The translations under genes were made by a program, and so were the position numbers. This document shows, piece by piece, positions 60,701 through 64,000 of a DNA stretch of 64,000 bases. The DNA lies in contig CM052361.1 in NCBI GenBank assembly GCA_028551475.1, positions 10,485,501-10,549,500 of the forward strand, read 5' to 3'. How positions within the stretch are numbered: the stretch's first letter is position 1; the number at the start of each line of letters is the position of its first letter. This DNA is from Casuarina equisetifolia. Taxonomy: Eukaryota; Streptophyta; Magnoliopsida; Fagales; Casuarinaceae. The notes under the pieces were generated by a model, which did not search any database, was not told the origin of the DNA, and saw nothing but the letters and a program-made list of their open reading frames with translations.

Positions 60701-62787
60701 GTGTGGCGTCCACCAGCAGCAACATCGGTGATCCTAACTCCAGCCCCCAAATTTACCAGGCAAGGTGATACTGTGAAGTGGTCATCCGCAGTTGTTGAGC
60801 TGTCAGACTCTTGCTTAGCAGGTAATACTTTCCTTCGCTTCACAATTTCCTCTCCCATCTTTGCGTTATCAGCTTGAGATATTGCCCCACCAGTCAGATT
60901 TGAGCATTGATCCTTTATGCTCACTGTAAAATATGGAATTCTTCATTGCTTGATCCCTGATTAATCAAAGGGGCTAGCATTACAAAAAAATCTAAGAAAA
61001 TGTTCACCTTGGTCATTTACTAGTGAATTTTGTTTTCCGGTAGCATCCTTTTGGATGTTTCCCCCAATAACTAAGTCATGAAATATCTTTTCAGACGGAA
61101 TGCACTCCTTCCAGCCCCACGTGAATACTTCAGCTGTCTCTGTATATTGAGAAACAATTGAAGTTAGCAACACTAAGTGTGTTTGAACTGAGAATGAGAC
61201 TGAAGAGACAATCTGTTCATCGTTGATCCGATAAGATTCCAAGCCATAATCAACACCAACTTCTCGAAACTTGTAAATCAATAGCACCTACTCTGGCAAA
61301 TGTCATCAAAAACAAAGAGGGTAGTGGTTTACTATCAGTTTGCAGTACACTATTGTAACAACAATTTAAGCCATAATCAACAGAAAAAAGCATTTCCCAC
61401 ATATGATTGCCAGGTTCTATTTTCTAGATCACCATAAAGAGCTTGTCTTTCTCGTGAGAGGTATAGGCCATAAATTCATAGAGAACTCCGTCCGTACAGA
61501 TTGGCAACCACGTTGTACGTCCCTAGCAGTAACCCGTATTTTTCCAAATGGATTCTGACTATAAAATTCATACTATTTCAGCTTTCTAGGTAGCACAAGA
61601 GAATACCTGTGACGGAAACACAATGGGCCCATCCAGCCGCTGCCTTCAGCACTGAGGCCTCAGTTGGAAGAGGAAAAGGCTCTGGAGTTTCCTTAACAAT
61701 GTGTGAAGAGGAAAGAGGATGCAAAATCAATTCCAGAGATTAAAATCAGGAAAAAAAAGTTCACTGTTTAGAAGGTCACCACATTACCCCATGCTTCCCT
61801 GAAGTCAAATAGCTTTGTCCCTCATCATCTGTCGAGCCCCACGTTATTAGCTTCCCGGAACCTTATCCCACAATAAATGGACCAAAACCCAGAACAGAAT
61901 GATCACCATTTGAAGGAAAATGCGAAACCGAAGCAACGGAAAAATCACCAAGCCATTTCAAAACACAAAATGTTTCAAAACCATTGAAACTCAGTCATAG
62001 TTTTAAATAGTTTTGATACAAATTCTATTGCAGTTTGTGAGAGGTGAAGCTTGCCAATTTAATGAACTATGCCGTATCTTAAAACATATGTAGACATGCG
62101 CATAATTGCATAATATTTTTTGGTGTTACGAAGTAGTGATCCCGAAAGAAAAAAAATGCCAAAAGAGAAGGATAAATGAAACGCACGAATGAGGTCCCAA
62201 GTGAATTCAAATTTTCCTTGGGATACAAACATCTTGTTTCTATTCCTCTCCATGTTTTAAAGGACCGTGATTTAAATACGTAGACTTCGACCACTTCCGT
62301 GAAACAAGGATCAATATACTTTAATATCATGAAAGTTCTATATCCGTGAGTCCTGAAACATTGATTTCAAAATAGAAGGACTAAACTTGGTCATTTCCCT
62401 TTTTGTATCATCAAACGAACACTGAATCAACGGTAGGAATACAAGAAAGTTTACAGAAAATACCCCATGAATTCTGGAGGCACTTATTGTTTGAACCCAA
62501 GCCGAATCAAAGCGAAGTGTGATTAACCAAAGCAAGATTAACAAGTATAAACGGAACTTAACGGAGGAGGAGATTCAACCTGAGATGGCCATGGCAAACC
62601 CACAACCACCACCGCAAACATCCTTCCACGAATCTCCTCCGCCAGACGGATCCGGAAGCAGGACTGGCGACGGAGAAAGAATCGGAGATCTCTCCGGCGA
62701 AGCCCCTGGGATATACCCGAACATATACACCACAGCTTCTGTGCATTCCTCCATTTTTACAAACTCCTCTCCTTCTCGTCCATTCAT
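57779..62787 (-). CDS. RCC1-repeat (beta-propeller) family protein, complete, 11 coding exons
   Basis: A seven-bladed RCC1/UVR8-like propeller protein, closest by memory to the uncharacterised Arabidopsis At3g15430 type. Exons on the minus strand: 62787-62580, 61861-61788, 61691-61607, 61139-61008, 60923-60687, 60508-60293, 59996-59953, 59566-59384, 58994-58904, 58056-58013 and 57925-57779. Phases agree throughout and give 486 aa. The N terminus is MNGREGEEFVKMEECTEAVV, then MFGYIPGASPERSPI and DSWKDVCGGGCGFAMAIS. RCC1 blades show GWAHCVSVT, AEVFTWGWKECIP, VAAGGRHTLALS, GQVWGWGYGGEGQLGLG, CGGRHSALIT, FGWGLYGQ, AAGLWHTLCIT, AFGGNQFGQLGTG, CGARHSAVL, SWGWNKYGQLGLGD and ACGWWHTLLL. A Lys/Arg-rich insert (GEEIVKRRKVLPAKQES) sits between early blades. 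The ATG at 62787 was preferred over 62832 by family similarity. It is convergent with the bHLH gene; the stop codons are 255 bp apart. Confidence 0.94.
58057..58903. other. large RCC1 intron with an unidentified AT-rich block
   Basis: The intron between exons 9 and 10 has a 400-bp AT-rich block (about 58430-58880) that looks transposon-derived by composition. I could not assign it. Confidence 0.3.
59117..59221 (+). mobile_element. tRNA-derived SINE in an RCC1 intron, antisense to the gene
   Basis: 'tgttagcttagtggtaagct' (59121-59140) fits a polymerase III A box. 'ggttaaaccc' (59168-59177) fits a B box in 'ggttgggggttaaaccctgg'. The element ends in an A-rich tail (59205-59221). No target duplication was found. 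Confidence 0.6.
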
Positions 62788-62953
62788 CGCAACCTTCTTC
62801 CTAGAATGAAGAACGAAACGACAACGATTCAAGCTTCCTTTCTTTCTCAGATATTACAGAGAACACAGCAGCAGCAGCGCTTGAGAAAACAAAGCGACTT
62901 CCGAAGATGGTTCCGTATCATTTTCAAGGTTTTAGCGTATGCCACGTTGGACA

Positions 62954-63394
62954 CACGTGGTTCCTGAGACACGTGGAGCGATCGGAGCCGCAGATGGGTT
63001 TTTTTTTTAAGCCACGATTTGACTCGAAGTTTCTGGAAGATGGAAGAACTTTCTTCGTTTCGAAACTTTGCTTAGTGGTCGACACGTGGTGGTCCCAACA
63101 CTCAATACCATGTTTTACTCTGCTGTGGGGTTTAGATTAACGTTTTGTTCAATCGGTCGTGGAGTACCACGTAGCATCGCGTCGGCTGAGGAATCTACTA
63201 GATGTTACTTGGTGTGGGTAGCGTCATCTACGTGGCACGATTGTATCCGTTGGATCGACGGCCAGGAAGTGATACCAGACTAGCAATAGTTGCGTAAAAA
63301 TAACTTACTCTTCTTTTAATCTATCAAAAAGGCAATCGTTAGCTCAATTTGGTGGCCTTCCCCATTATTGCTTTCTCGTTTTGACCAACACGTG
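62954..63394. promoter_or_regulatory. G-box (CACGTG) cluster upstream of the RCC1 gene
   Basis: Perfect CACGTG at 62954, 62970, 63083 and 63389, with close variants CACGTA at 63168 and TACGTG at 63229, all within 610 bp upstream of the RCC1 ATG. Several are CACGTGG, an ABRE/G-box core bound by bZIP and bHLH/PIF factors. Confidence 0.6.
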
Positions 63395-63960
63395 ACTTGC
63401 AAGGATTTGCTTTCTTAATGTAGATTTTCTGAAGTACTTCGCAAATCATATGTTTATCTTAATCATACGTTAAACAGGCCTGTTTGGGCCTGAAGTTGTC
63501 TATTGAAATCGACACTTCCTCGTAGAGTCTACTGTTCTGAGACAGAAAAAAAGGGGACTGTCGGTGGGTGATGTTCCCCCTATAAGTCACCAAACATAGC
63601 ATGGGAAATTACAGTATCTTGCATAGGTCTGTGGGCAGTTCTTGTAATGCCCTTTTTTCAAGGTTATCGGTGACAGTGGAAACAGCCTTTTCGTATGTTA
63701 ATTATTCCCAAACTGTTTATATCGTCACTAGTATCCAATTCCAAGTCCTTGCTTTCTCGAGTCCGTCTATAACTTTTGCCCACTTCTAAGCTAAGTCATA
63801 AATGCTACATACGCTTGTCGGAAAGAAGGCCTTCACCTGCTTTTTGCTTTTGTTTGGATGCGTCTGGGTTGTTGAGTGCCCCCGGTGCACACACACAACG
63901 ATCCCTCGTCCGTTACCGAGGAAGCAAGGACGGATCAACGAAATGCTTCTTCGATCTCCG

Positions 63961-64000
63961 ATGGTGACAAGGGAAGAAGACAAGGCTTTGTTTGAGGAAG
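63961..64000 (+). CDS. possible start of a gene running off the right edge
   Basis: ATG at 63961 begins MVTREEDKALFEE and stays open to the window end, after a GC-richer, leader-like 100 bp. TREEDKALFEE recalls the start of some SANT/MYB-like domains (W/TxEEDKxFExAL), but 13 codons cannot decide this. Confidence 0.3.
   Translation, partial: MVTREEDKALFEE

Noticed and set aside
62832-62832. Alternative RCC1 start 15 codons upstream
   Set aside because: Family similarity begins at MNG (62787); the extra residues look like translated leader.
1-64000. CRISPR arrays, bacterial operons, phage or organelle DNA, rRNA genes, canonical tRNA genes
   Set aside because: None seen. Introns, plant gene families and plant retroelements throughout show ordinary nuclear DNA, and the two tRNA-like traces fit SINEs better than functional tRNAs.

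Overview
This is nuclear DNA from a flowering plant. The evidence is spliced genes with GT-AG introns, plant-specific families (CASP-like, wall-associated kinase-like, LHW-type bHLH), plant Ty1/copia, TRIM, LINE and SINE relics, and long AT-rich intergenic stretches. I cannot name the species.

Layout. 1-3449: 3' part of a CASP-like membrane protein gene (+), cut by the window edge, with a diverged tandem repeat in its first intron. 4938-6864: complete GDP-mannose pyrophosphorylase gene (-), 4 coding exons, 361 aa. 8633-25502: wall-associated receptor kinase-like gene WAKL-A (-), a pseudogene split by two full-length Ty1/copia elements (9336-14917 and 17821-24874), each with matching LTRs and a 5-bp target duplication inside a WAKL exon. 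29658-37975: a second, shorter copy of the interval from the GMPP 3' end through WAKL and its flank, containing a GMPP exon fragment, the pseudogene WAKL-B and the same old copia and LINE relics. 39245-40130: a third, much more decayed WAKL relic. 41597-41887: probable small plant-specific protein gene (-). 42300-51300: mostly gene-poor AT-rich DNA with a TRIM array. 52169-57523: complete 10-exon LHW-like bHLH transcription factor gene (+), 748 aa, with upstream ORFs in its leader. 57779-62787: complete 11-exon RCC1-repeat protein gene (-), 486 aa, convergent with the bHLH gene. 62954-63394: a cluster of CACGTG boxes in the RCC1 gene's upstream region. 63961 to the end: possible first codons of another + strand gene.

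The most informative structure is the tandem segmental duplication. Copy 1 is 4741-29657 and becomes about 12.3 kb once the two copia elements and their extra target-site copies are subtracted. Copy 2 is 29658-37975 and comes to about the same length once its two large deletions are added back. Both WAKL copies are dead, by different lesions. A copia fossil and a LINE fragment are shared by both copies, so they are older than the duplication. The two intact copia elements are seen only in copy 1.

The four host genes that look alive (CASP-like, GMPP, LHW-like bHLH, RCC1 family) are unrelated neighbours and not a pathway. GMPP makes GDP-mannose for ascorbate, cell wall and glycoprotein synthesis. 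The bHLH is of the type acting in vascular or root development. All coordinates and splice sites were read by eye from the sequence.
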